Source: Candidatus Borkfalkia excrementavium (GTDB taxonomy: Bacteria; Bacillota; Clostridia; Christensenellales; Borkfalkiaceae). From it: 64,000 nt of DNA. Positions 29,545-38,403 of this stretch are shown one piece after another. A model generated the notes under the pieces. It was not told the DNA's origin and ran no database searches. It was given only the letters and a program-made list of their open reading frames with translations. The stretch covers positions 1 to 64,000 of the forward strand of contig DXCO01000037.1 in assembly GCA_019115945.1 (NCBI GenBank), read 5' to 3'. Position numbers and translations under genes: made by a program. Positions within the stretch are counted from its first letter, which is position 1. The number at the start of each line of letters is the position of its first letter.

Positions 29545-29573
29545 TTGATTCGGCGCAAAAAGTGTGGTATAAA
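29545..29573 (+). promoter_or_regulatory. Promoter of the alpha-galactosidase gene
   Basis: TTGATT-17 nt-TATAAA. Confidence 0.45.
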
Positions 29574-29603
29574 TGAAATAAGAAAACGCGGGGCCGCCAA
29601 GAT

Positions 29604-31661
29604 ATGGAATTGAATTTTGAATATGAAAACGTTAAACTCGATTTTGAAATAACACAGGACAGGATCGTACGAAAGCCGAGGCAGGATTTTGTCTGTGCGG
29701 ATACAGAACGGGCGCAGTCCCTTGCAGAGATCTGCGAAGTTCAGATCCGGGGAAGGATGACGCGCGGGCATATGGGGGCACGGCATCTGCAAAGTTCCGA
29801 AAGCGGCCGTTTCCGTTACGTTGCGCATGCGATCGAAAAGGGGGAGCGCGGCGCGCTTCTCACCATCACGCAGAGGAGCGATCTTGCCGAACTGAGATCT
29901 TTCTTTTTCGTGCCGAAGGGAACGGGCACTCTCAGAACGTGGCACGAAATCGAAAATATCGGCGCGCAGCCGTTTACTCTGGAATACATAGGCACGTACG
30001 GCGAATTGATGATGACCGAGCCGAAAACGTTCGGCGAGACGGAATTCTGGCTTCCCACCAACGGTTCGTATTGCGAATGCCAGTGGAGCAGGGCGCCTCT
30101 ATCCGTCTACGGCGTATTCGGCGGACACAATATGAAGAGCCAGAAAAAACTGTGCATATCGAATACGGGCGCATGGTCTACAAAGACGTATCTGCCGATG
30201 GGGGCCGTCAAAGACAGAAATGGCGCTTTTACGATGTGGCAGATCGAGGCGAACGGCAGTTGGTCTTACGAATTGAGCGATCTGTACGATTCTCTGACGC
30301 TGCATCTGAACGGCCCGACGTTCGAAGAGCATAACTGGCAGAAAACTTTGAAGCCGGGCGAACGGTTCGAGACGGTAAAGGCCGCCGTCACGCGCGGCAG
30401 AAGTTTCAACGAAGCGGCAGCCAACATGACCGCGTACCGCAGGGCGATCGTTGTAAATAACAGGCTCGCCGCCCCCGTGGTGTTCAATGAATACATGTAT
30501 GCGTCGTGGAATACCCCTTCGGAAAAAACGGCCTACGCGCTGGCGCCCGTAGCAAAGCGGTTCGGGGCGGATTATTACGTGATCGATTGCGGTTGGCACG
30601 ACGAAGAGCCCGATCCTTTTTACTATCTGGGGAGATGGGAAGAATCTGCTTCCCGTTATCCGGGCGGGCTGAAAAAAACGCTGGACTTTATCAGGGCACA
30701 GGGCCTTGTTCCGGGGCTTTGGATGGAACCGGAGGCCGTGGGAGCCAAGGGAGACGCGGCAAAACTGTATGAAGAGGACGCCTATTTCAGCCGCGGCGGT
30801 GCCGTGCTCGGCATTTCCGAACGGTATCAGTTGGATTTCAGGAATGAAAAGGTTTTTTCCCGTTTGGAAAAGATCGTCGGAAAACTTGTCGAAGATTACG
30901 GCGTCGGATATCTGAAACTCGATTACAACATCGAACCCGGCGTCGGCACCGACCGCAACGCGGAAAGTTGCGGCGACGGCCTTCTGGAACACAACAGGGC
31001 GTATCTTCGCTGGGTTTGCCGCCTGAGAGAAAAATATCCGTCTCTCGTGATCGAAAACTGCGCGTCGGGCGGCAACCGGATGGATTATCTCACGCTTGCG
31101 AACTGCGATCTGCAGAGTACGTCCGATCAGATCGATTACCGCGTCTATCCATATATCGCGGCAAACATGTTTTCCGTTCTGCTTCCCGAACAGGCGGCCG
31201 TCTGGGCGTATCCCGCGTCGCATGTGGATGAATCGCAGCCCGACCGCGAATGCGTGATCATGAACATGATCAACGGCCTTGCCGGCAGGATGCACCTAGC
31301 AAGCAGGCTCAACCTGCTCAACGAAGAGAACGGAGCGCTTGTGCGAGAGGCGTGCGAATTTTCCCATGAGATCGACGGTTTCAGAAAAAGAGCCTTGCCG
31401 TGGTTTCATAAAGATCTGCCCGCCGAAATGGACGCGGGGCAGGTCGTATTCGGAATGAGAGAGGGAGGCCGCCTGCTCGTTTTTGCCTACCGCATGCACG
31501 GAGAAGAGAAGATTTGCATAGACGCCGGAAGAGAGATCGGCAGCGCCGCCGTCGTTTATCCGAAAGACTCGCAGATCGGGCTGTCCGTAAACGGCGGCAC
31601 GCTATCCATGAAATTCCCGCAGCCATATATGGCGCGCGTGATAGAAATCAGATTCAAATAA
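29604..31661 (+). CDS. Alpha-galactosidase, GH36-like
   Basis: YVIDCGWHDEEPDPFYYLGRWEESASRYPGGLKKTLDFIRAQGLVPGLWMEPEAV; YLKLDYNIEPG; IENCASGGNRMDYLTL; STSDQIDY. Confidence 0.93.
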   Translation: MELNFEYENVKLDFEITQDRIVRKPRQDFVCADTERAQSLAEICEVQIRGRMTRGHMGARHLQSSESGRFRYVAHAIEKGERGALLTITQRSDLAELRSFFFVPKGTGTLRTWHEIENIGAQPFTLEYIGTYGELMMTEPKTFGETEFWLPTNGSYCECQWSRAPLSVYGVFGGHNMKSQKKLCISNTGAWSTKTYLPMGAVKDRNGAFTMWQIEANGSWSYELSDLYDSLTLHLNGPTFEEHNWQKTLKPGERFETVKAAVTRGRSFNEAAANMTAYRRAIVVNNRLAAPVVFNEYMYASWNTPSEKTAYALAPVAKRFGADYYVIDCGWHDEEPDPFYYLGRWEESASRYPGGLKKTLDFIRAQGLVPGLWMEPEAVGAKGDAAKLYEEDAYFSRGGAVLGISERYQLDFRNEKVFSRLEKIVGKLVEDYGVGYLKLDYNIEPGVGTDRNAESCGDGLLEHNRAYLRWVCRLREKYPSLVIENCASGGNRMDYLTLANCDLQSTSDQIDYRVYPYIAANMFSVLLPEQAAVWAYPASHVDESQPDRECVIMNMINGLAGRMHLASRLNLLNEENGALVREACEFSHEIDGFRKRALPWFHKDLPAEMDAGQVVFGMREGGRLLVFAYRMHGEEKICIDAGREIGSAAVVYPKDSQIGLSVNGGTLSMKFPQPYMARVIEIRFK

Positions 31662-31673
31662 GGGAGGTTTCCA

Positions 31674-33296
31674 ATGAAAAAACTTTTAGGCTTGTTTCTT
31701 TCGGCGATCCTGTGCCTCGGCAGTATCGGGTTTGTCGGCTGTGCGCAGAAAAGCAGCAGCAGCGGCGTCATCATCGACCCGACGAAAGAAGTCATCAACA
31801 TTTCTCTGTTCAGCGCCGGATTCGGTACACAGTGGCTGACGGATCTTCTGAACGATTACAATGCGACGCTGACGGGGAAATATCAGTTCAACCGTATTGC
31901 GGAAAATACCGACAGTATCGATACGATCACCGATCAGATCAACGCAGGGATCCGCAAAGCGGACATCTATTTCAACGATACGTCCGATTTTCAGCGCCTG
32001 ATGCGCATAGACGGGATGCTGTTGGATCTCACCTCTGTCTGGGAGGCGAAACCGGACGGAACGGAAACGACCGTCAGGGACAAAATTCTCGACAGCGAGA
32101 CATTCGAACAGGCATATACATATGACGGAAAGATCTACGGTATTCCTTTTTCGCAGGGGCTGAGCGGCATCATTTACGATCATGACCTTTTTGAAGACGC
32201 GAACCTTTTGGCCAAGGATTCTTCTACCGAAAACGGGCTGACAAAGGGTACGGACGGGATCGAAGGTACTTTCGACGACGGCCTTCCCGAAACGATGGAT
32301 GAATTTATCGAACTGTGCGACACGATCAAGGGAAGAAATTATTGGCCCTTCTTATATACCGATACGGTCGGCGGCGGCATCACCACGCCGGTCATGGAGA
32401 TCATCGTAGGCATGTACGAGGGGTTGGAGAGTTATACGGCCACGATCACTTACGACGGCACGTATACTTCGCCGTCGACGGGGGTGAAGACGCAGATCAT
32501 ACCCTCCGAAGGATATAAGGCGTATCAGATCGGGGAAGGGAGAGTCAAAGCCGTTGAATTCCTGAACGACGTCCTGTTGAATGAAAATTATTACGATTCC
32601 TCGCTGCAGGGGATCAACCACACCGCATCGGAAGAATATTTTCTGTACAGCCACAGCGCGGGCCGCACGCGCGTTGCCATGACACTCAACGGCTGCTGGT
32701 GGGAGAACGAAGCGCGCGACGCGTTCGCGACGGATGCCCGCCGCAACGGTGCGAAGTGGGGATACGGAAAGAGAGATTTCCGCTTTATGCCCATCCCTCA
32801 GATCGAGGGGCAGAGCGAGACCATGAACGGAAAATATGTTTTTTCCACCAATGCGGACGGTTCCGTTTTTGCGCTGCGTTCCTCCGATGAGGAGAAAAAC
32901 CAGGCGATCATTGACTTTTTGACCTATTTCGCTTCCGACGAAGGGCTTTCCTATTTCGCCAGAGAAACGGGGTCGATGCCCGCTTATAAATTTACGCTCG
33001 CCACGGACGATTACAATAATATGACTCCGTTCAGCAGAAATCAGTACGACATTCTCATGAATGCAAACACCGTCATCCTGCGTCCGAACCTGATCGAGCA
33101 ACTTACGCCCATCAACTACCTGACGACCAACGCGCCTACCAGATGGTCCGTCGTGATCAACGGCTTCGAATACGAACTCGCGTACGACGCGATCGTGCGT
33201 ACGTCCGCTTCGCAGTATCTCTCCGCGCTGACCTCGAAGTACGATGCCGACTCCTGGCAGGAAATTTACAGTCAGGTGGAGGATATCCTGCAATGA
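31674..33296 (+). CDS. Extracellular sugar-binding lipoprotein of an ABC transporter (module A)
   Basis: Lipobox GFVGC; KIYGIPFSQGLSGIIYDHDLFED; DDGLPETMDEFIELC; NGCWWENEARD. Confidence 0.88.
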   Translation: MKKLLGLFLSAILCLGSIGFVGCAQKSSSSGVIIDPTKEVINISLFSAGFGTQWLTDLLNDYNATLTGKYQFNRIAENTDSIDTITDQINAGIRKADIYFNDTSDFQRLMRIDGMLLDLTSVWEAKPDGTETTVRDKILDSETFEQAYTYDGKIYGIPFSQGLSGIIYDHDLFEDANLLAKDSSTENGLTKGTDGIEGTFDDGLPETMDEFIELCDTIKGRNYWPFLYTDTVGGGITTPVMEIIVGMYEGLESYTATITYDGTYTSPSTGVKTQIIPSEGYKAYQIGEGRVKAVEFLNDVLLNENYYDSSLQGINHTASEEYFLYSHSAGRTRVAMTLNGCWWENEARDAFATDARRNGAKWGYGKRDFRFMPIPQIEGQSETMNGKYVFSTNADGSVFALRSSDEEKNQAIIDFLTYFASDEGLSYFARETGSMPAYKFTLATDDYNNMTPFSRNQYDILMNANTVILRPNLIEQLTPINYLTTNAPTRWSVVINGFEYELAYDAIVRTSASQYLSALTSKYDADSWQEIYSQVEDILQ

Positions 33297-34216
33297 AAAA
33301 GCAAGGCGGTAAAGTGCTCGGGGCAACTGCCGCGCGCTGGAAAGAGAGGGGGTTTATCGGCGTCGTATTGGCCTATCCGCTGTTGCTGTTCATCGTTTTT
33401 TATGTCGTCGTGAACTTCAATTCCTTTTTGCTCGCGTTTCAGAAAGTGGATGTCAATTACAATCAGGTCTTCAACGGGGTCGATAATTTCAAACAGGTCT
33501 TTTCCGATCTCGTTTCGAAAGACAACCGCATGCTGTCTACGGCATTTATCAATTCTTTTCTGATGTTCATATTCGTTACGGGGATCGGCATGCCGTTCAA
33601 TCTGCTGTTCGGCTATATGATCTACCGCAAATGGAGGGGTACGGGCGCTTTTCGCCTGATCGTCATGCTGCCTAGCATCATTTCCGGCATGCTGATGGCG
33701 CTGATGTTCCAGAAACTGATGTACGCGCTTCCTTCCATGCTGAAAACGATCGGGGTGAATTTCCCGAGCATGATGACGGATCCGGATTACGTTTTCGGAA
33801 TGACGGTGTTTTATTCTCTTTGGACGGGCTTCGGCACCGCGGTGATCATGTACCCGAATATCATGGGCACCATCGACAACGAGATCATCGAAGCGGGCAG
33901 GATAGACGGCTGCAATTCTTTGCAGGAACTGTGGCATATCATCATCCCTCTGATATTCCCGACGATCGCCACGTTTATGGTGACGGGCGTTGCGGGGATC
34001 TTCGGGAACATGGGCCCCAATTATACTTTCTGGGATACGAGCGCGCCGCCCGAAGCGACCAACATCGGGTATCTCATTTACGCTCGGGTGCTCAAAAGCG
34101 GGGCGGCGGAATACGGATATACATCCGCTTTGGGCTTTATCTGTACGCTGATCGCTTTCCCCATCACCCTGTTGGTCAAATATATTTTCGATAAGGCGGA
34201 TCCTGTCAATGACTGA
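33293..34216 (+). CDS. Sugar ABC transporter permease (MalF/UgpA type)
   Basis: Multi-TM; EAGRIDGCNSLQELWHIIIPLIFPT EAA motif; ATG at 33293 overlapping the SBP stop. Confidence 0.92.
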   Translation: MKKQGGKVLGATAARWKERGFIGVVLAYPLLLFIVFYVVVNFNSFLLAFQKVDVNYNQVFNGVDNFKQVFSDLVSKDNRMLSTAFINSFLMFIFVTGIGMPFNLLFGYMIYRKWRGTGAFRLIVMLPSIISGMLMALMFQKLMYALPSMLKTIGVNFPSMMTDPDYVFGMTVFYSLWTGFGTAVIMYPNIMGTIDNEIIEAGRIDGCNSLQELWHIIIPLIFPTIATFMVTGVAGIFGNMGPNYTFWDTSAPPEATNIGYLIYARVLKSGAAEYGYTSALGFICTLIAFPITLLVKYIFDKADPVND

Positions 34217-35117
34217 GAATGAAAAAAAGAGCGGTTTTTTGAAAAAAGCCGCACCGATCGTGGTTTTTTCACTTACGGGTATCATCATGGCAGTCTATGC
34301 GCTCAGCCTTATATATCCTATCGTCTGGGTCCTGCTGTCCTCTTTGAAAGATACATACGATTATACTTTGAACCCGTTTTCGCTGCCGGATATCTGGTAT
34401 TTTGAAAATTATACGACGGCTTGGGAGGCGCTTACCGTCGAGGTATGGAACGCCACGACCAAGACGATGGTCATCTACAGTTACGGCAACATGTTCCTTT
34501 ACAGCGTCATCATCACAACGGTCAATTCCTTTCTGGGCGTGTTCCTTCCCGCGATCACGGCGTATATCGTCAGCAAGTATCGTTTCCGCGGCAGAAACCT
34601 GCTGTATAAGATTGCGCTGTTTACGATGATCATCCCCATCGTCGGATCCCTGTCCAGTTCGCTTTCCGTCCGTCGGGCGTTGGGGATCTATGATAACCTG
34701 ATCCCTTTCCTTCTGACGAACAGCGGCGGATTCGGTTTCAATTTTATTCTGCTTTACGGCGCGTTCAAATCGATCAGTTGGTCGTATGCCGAGGCCGCGT
34801 TTATCGACGGTGCAGGGCATCACACCGTCATGTACCGCATTTTTATGCCCATGATGATGCCCACGCTGTTCGCGCTCTTCGTGCTCGCGTTTGTCGGGGG
34901 CTGGAACGATTATATGACGATCATCACGTATCTTCCGAGTTATCCCAATCTCGCCTACGGCATCTATATGTTCAACGCGCTTTCCACGGTCAACCAGCAT
35001 TCGGACCCCGTGGTCATGGCAGGATTCGTACTGGTCGCGATCCCGACCGTTACGATTTGGTGTATCTCGCAAAAATTCGTGTCCAATAAAGTCGTCGTCG
35101 GCGGCCTGAAAGGATAG
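34209..35117 (+). CDS. Sugar ABC transporter permease (MalG/UgpE type)
   Basis: EAAFIDGAGHHTVMYRIFMPMMMPTLFAL EAA motif; FVSNKVVVGGLKG terminus. Confidence 0.92.
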   Translation: MTENEKKSGFLKKAAPIVVFSLTGIIMAVYALSLIYPIVWVLLSSLKDTYDYTLNPFSLPDIWYFENYTTAWEALTVEVWNATTKTMVIYSYGNMFLYSVIITTVNSFLGVFLPAITAYIVSKYRFRGRNLLYKIALFTMIIPIVGSLSSSLSVRRALGIYDNLIPFLLTNSGGFGFNFILLYGAFKSISWSYAEAAFIDGAGHHTVMYRIFMPMMMPTLFALFVLAFVGGWNDYMTIITYLPSYPNLAYGIYMFNALSTVNQHSDPVVMAGFVLVAIPTVTIWCISQKFVSNKVVVGGLKG

Positions 35118-35147
35118 ATCAATTTCATATGAAAGGAGGAGGAAAAC

Positions 35148-38100
35148 ATGATCAAAAGAAAATACTGTAAAATTTACAGTATTTTGATGTTGGCAGTCAT
35201 CTCGGTTTGTTCGCTGATCCTGGGATTTGTCCTGTTGGGAAATGCGGGCAGCGTATCGGCGGAAGGGCCGGTTTTCGATGACGAAGTAACTTTCCGTGAA
35301 GATTACGGCGTCGGCTATACGCTGACCGTACCCGCGGCTTATTTTACCGCAGACGGAGAATCTCTGCCCGCGTCCGCCGTTTTGACCTATGAGGGAGAGA
35401 CGGTCGCGACGCTGAGTGCGGAGGAGGCTTCTTTCCGTTACAAACTGGAAGAGACAGGGGATTATGCGCTGACATATTTTTGTGACTATAAGGGAGAGAC
35501 CTATACGCAATCTTTCCTGTTTACCGTTTCCGACCGCCCGTATTTCGAAAATTCGCTGAACGCGGTGTATCCGATCGGTTCCGATCTTCCCCTCACGGCG
35601 ACCGCCGTCTGGAAAGGGGAGAGAAAACAGGCCACAGCCAAAGTGAACGGCGAAGATATCGCGGATGCGTATTATCATGCGGCATCGGCCGGGACAGTGA
35701 CGGTCACTTTCTCCGCGCAGTTCAACGGGCAGACGTATGAAGAGACGACGAACGTGACCATAAAGGTGGGGGATCCTTCCGACCTGTTTATCGGCGTTTC
35801 GGGTATCACGTCTATCGAGCCGAATGTGGATGGTGCGGATATTTTCCGTGACGGTAACGGAGTACAACTCATGGCGGGAGCCCCGGGATCCGTTGCGCGT
35901 TATTCCAACGTGATCGATCTCAACAGCCTCGACCAGAAGACGAATCTCATCAGTTTCATCCCGCTTTCGGGAGACGGATACACGCCGATCACCGAGGTTC
36001 TGATCCGTCTCGTGGACGTGCATGATGCATCCAAATCCGTCTATTGGCGTTTTTATTCCGTTTCCTGGGATACAGGCGGATGCACTTCCTATGCGGGATT
36101 CAATTACGACGGCAGGGTCATGGGAAGATTCAACGAGGCGGGCGATCGCTTCGGCGAGGTGCGGACGGACTGGATGGCGCAGATCCCGAACGCAACCTTT
36201 AACGTGAACGAAACGGATAAGACGAATCTGATGTGGTTTGCCGCGCAGACGGATTATAAAAATCGCGCCTTTTACGTGACGACGGAACTTCCCGCAGGGC
36301 AGGATCCCTGGCTGCTTTTGGATGCGGACGACTCCGAACAGGTCGGCGTCGGCAAAGAGTGGAAGGGCTTCACCACGGGCGAAGTCTGGCTGGAGATCGA
36401 AGTTTCCGGGTCGGGCAATACGGGCGTTCTTGTCAAAGAAGTCGCAGGGCAATCGCTTTCGGGTACCGAGATCGTCGATACGACGGCGCCTTACGTGCTC
36501 ACCGATTATATCGACGATGCGAATATGCCCGTCGGAACGGTCAATCAGGCTTATCCCATCCCGCAGGCGCTGCGCGTTCTGGACGCGGTGGAAGGGGAAC
36601 TGGATCCCGCTTCCGTAGAAATCAGTCTTGCCAAGATCAACGGCATCCTTGCGGAAGACTGCAGCGATCTGATCGAAAACGGTGCCTTCGTACCGCAGAG
36701 CGCAGGCAGATACAGGATCGGCTATACTGTTACGGACACGGCGGGCAATCGAAGCGTCCGGTATATCTTTGCGGAAATTTCGGACGAAGCGGCGGAGATC
36801 ACCGTCTCCTGTTCGCTCCCCGAAACCGCATTCGTCGGAGAAACGCTCAATCTGCCCGACGTCACGGTAACGGGCATGACGACGCTTACGACGCGGACGG
36901 TCAGTTATTCCTTTAACGGTACGCCGTTATCGGTCGGAGCGGGAAGCGATTATACCTTTACGGAAGAGGGGACGCTGTCTTTGTACTACGAGTTCGTAGA
37001 CTACGTCAATAACAGCCGCTCGGCCACGCTGGAAACGAAGGTCACGATCAGTCCCGATCCCGTGATTACGGTCAGGGGCGTGCCCTATACGGCGATCAGC
37101 GGCAGAGATCTGTATTTGCCGGACTTTACCGCTTACGATTACAATTATCCGTCCACGGACGCGCGTTTTGAACCGGTCAAATCTTTGACAGTAAACGGAA
37201 AGGCGGTAGATACGGAGGAGCGGATTTACTCCGTAACGGAAAAAGAAGGGCAGACGCTCGAAGTGGTGTTTGCTGCCGGCAACGCGAAGGTCGTCAAGGA
37301 AATTCAGGTCATTTCGCCCACCTATGTATCCGATTATTTTTTGGCAGAATCCTCCTCGGAAGTCACAAAGATCAATGCGGAAAACTACACGGGATTCCGT
37401 TTCAACGGCGATCTGACGCTGAAAACCGCAAATGCAGTGGTCGTAGACAATTATGCGGGATTCGTGAATTCTTTCAATCTGAATGCCGCGTCCGGTACGT
37501 TAGACGTCGTGATGACGGACTATCTCAGGCCGTATAAATCTATCTTTTTCCGCATCGATCTTGCTACGCGCACGCTCACGATCAACGGTACCGGCACGGA
37601 GTATTCTTTGCCGTCGGGCACGACGGAACTTCGCTACCGCGACATCGGCGGCCTGCTTTCGGATTACGGCGTGATCTCATCCTGGACGGACGGAACGGCG
37701 TTCGACGGATTCGAACGCGGGCTCGCCGTGATTGAATGGAAGGCGTCCGTTTCGGGCGAAAACGTTCTCGAATTGTACGAACTCGGCATGACGCGGCTGA
37801 TAACGAAATATGAAAACGGCAGGCCGCAGCCGTTTGAAGACAACGGCGTGCCCTCCATCGTCCTTTCCGCGTCCATTTACGACCAGTCGCCTTCCCTGGG
37901 GCAATCGTTGTTTATCCCCGCGGCGGAAGGGTATCAGGCGCTGTCCGGCAGTTGCGACGTAAAAGTCACCGTTTACAATGCCGCCGGCGATGCCGTTATC
38001 GAAAATGCGCTCGCCAATACCGATTATTATTATACGATCGATTCGTACGGCGTCTGGCTGATCGAATACTGCGTGACCTATGCGGACGGGGCGATCGATA

Positions 38101-38402
38101 TGCGCTCCATGCCCATCACGGTCAGCAGTTCCGTTCCGCCCGTGGTTCAGATTTCGGGAGAGATCCCCGAAACAGCCGAAGCGGGAAGCGAGTTCACGCT
38201 GCCGCAGGCGAGCGTAACAGGCGTAGGGGAGACGGATGTTTACTATTCGCTGACTACGCCGGGCGGTAAAGTTATGGTGTACGAGTGCGGGGATAAAATC
38301 ACCTTTTCGGAAACGGGAAATTATCGTCTGACGCTGATGGCGAGCGACGATTGGAATTATACCGTAAATCACTTCACGATTGAAGTTTCGCAGGAGGGAT
38401 AA
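35148..38402 (+). CDS. Large secreted Ig-like/beta-sandwich multidomain protein (module A, 1084 aa)
   Basis: Signal peptide ILMLAVISVCSLILGFVLLGNAGSVSA; repeated Ig/cadherin-like segments; no C-terminal anchor seen. Confidence 0.85.
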   Translation: MIKRKYCKIYSILMLAVISVCSLILGFVLLGNAGSVSAEGPVFDDEVTFREDYGVGYTLTVPAAYFTADGESLPASAVLTYEGETVATLSAEEASFRYKLEETGDYALTYFCDYKGETYTQSFLFTVSDRPYFENSLNAVYPIGSDLPLTATAVWKGERKQATAKVNGEDIADAYYHAASAGTVTVTFSAQFNGQTYEETTNVTIKVGDPSDLFIGVSGITSIEPNVDGADIFRDGNGVQLMAGAPGSVARYSNVIDLNSLDQKTNLISFIPLSGDGYTPITEVLIRLVDVHDASKSVYWRFYSVSWDTGGCTSYAGFNYDGRVMGRFNEAGDRFGEVRTDWMAQIPNATFNVNETDKTNLMWFAAQTDYKNRAFYVTTELPAGQDPWLLLDADDSEQVGVGKEWKGFTTGEVWLEIEVSGSGNTGVLVKEVAGQSLSGTEIVDTTAPYVLTDYIDDANMPVGTVNQAYPIPQALRVLDAVEGELDPASVEISLAKINGILAEDCSDLIENGAFVPQSAGRYRIGYTVTDTAGNRSVRYIFAEISDEAAEITVSCSLPETAFVGETLNLPDVTVTGMTTLTTRTVSYSFNGTPLSVGAGSDYTFTEEGTLSLYYEFVDYVNNSRSATLETKVTISPDPVITVRGVPYTAISGRDLYLPDFTAYDYNYPSTDARFEPVKSLTVNGKAVDTEERIYSVTEKEGQTLEVVFAAGNAKVVKEIQVISPTYVSDYFLAESSSEVTKINAENYTGFRFNGDLTLKTANAVVVDNYAGFVNSFNLNAASGTLDVVMTDYLRPYKSIFFRIDLATRTLTINGTGTEYSLPSGTTELRYRDIGGLLSDYGVISSWTDGTAFDGFERGLAVIEWKASVSGENVLELYELGMTRLITKYENGRPQPFEDNGVPSIVLSASIYDQSPSLGQSLFIPAAEGYQALSGSCDVKVTVYNAAGDAVIENALANTDYYYTIDSYGVWLIEYCVTYADGAIDMRSMPITVSSSVPPVVQISGEIPETAEAGSEFTLPQASVTGVGETDVYYSLTTPGGKVMVYECGDKITFSETGNYRLTLMASDDWNYTVNHFTIEVSQEG
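35159..35185. repeat. 27-bp perfect palindrome in the first codons of the secreted protein gene
   Basis: AAAATACTGTAAA-A-TTTACAGTATTTT. Confidence 0.9.
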
Positions 38403-38403
38403 T

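Noticed and set aside
28476-29576. 366-aa + strand ORF across the AraC region
   Set aside because: Antisense to a clear AraC-family gene; translation is low-complexity-like with no domain pattern. A transcript here is possible, but not this protein.
34269-36452. 727-aa minus-strand ORF
   Set aside because: Overlaps a permease and the secreted protein, both with clear domains and RBS; composition (His/Arg/Asp-rich) is typical of antisense translation in this genome.
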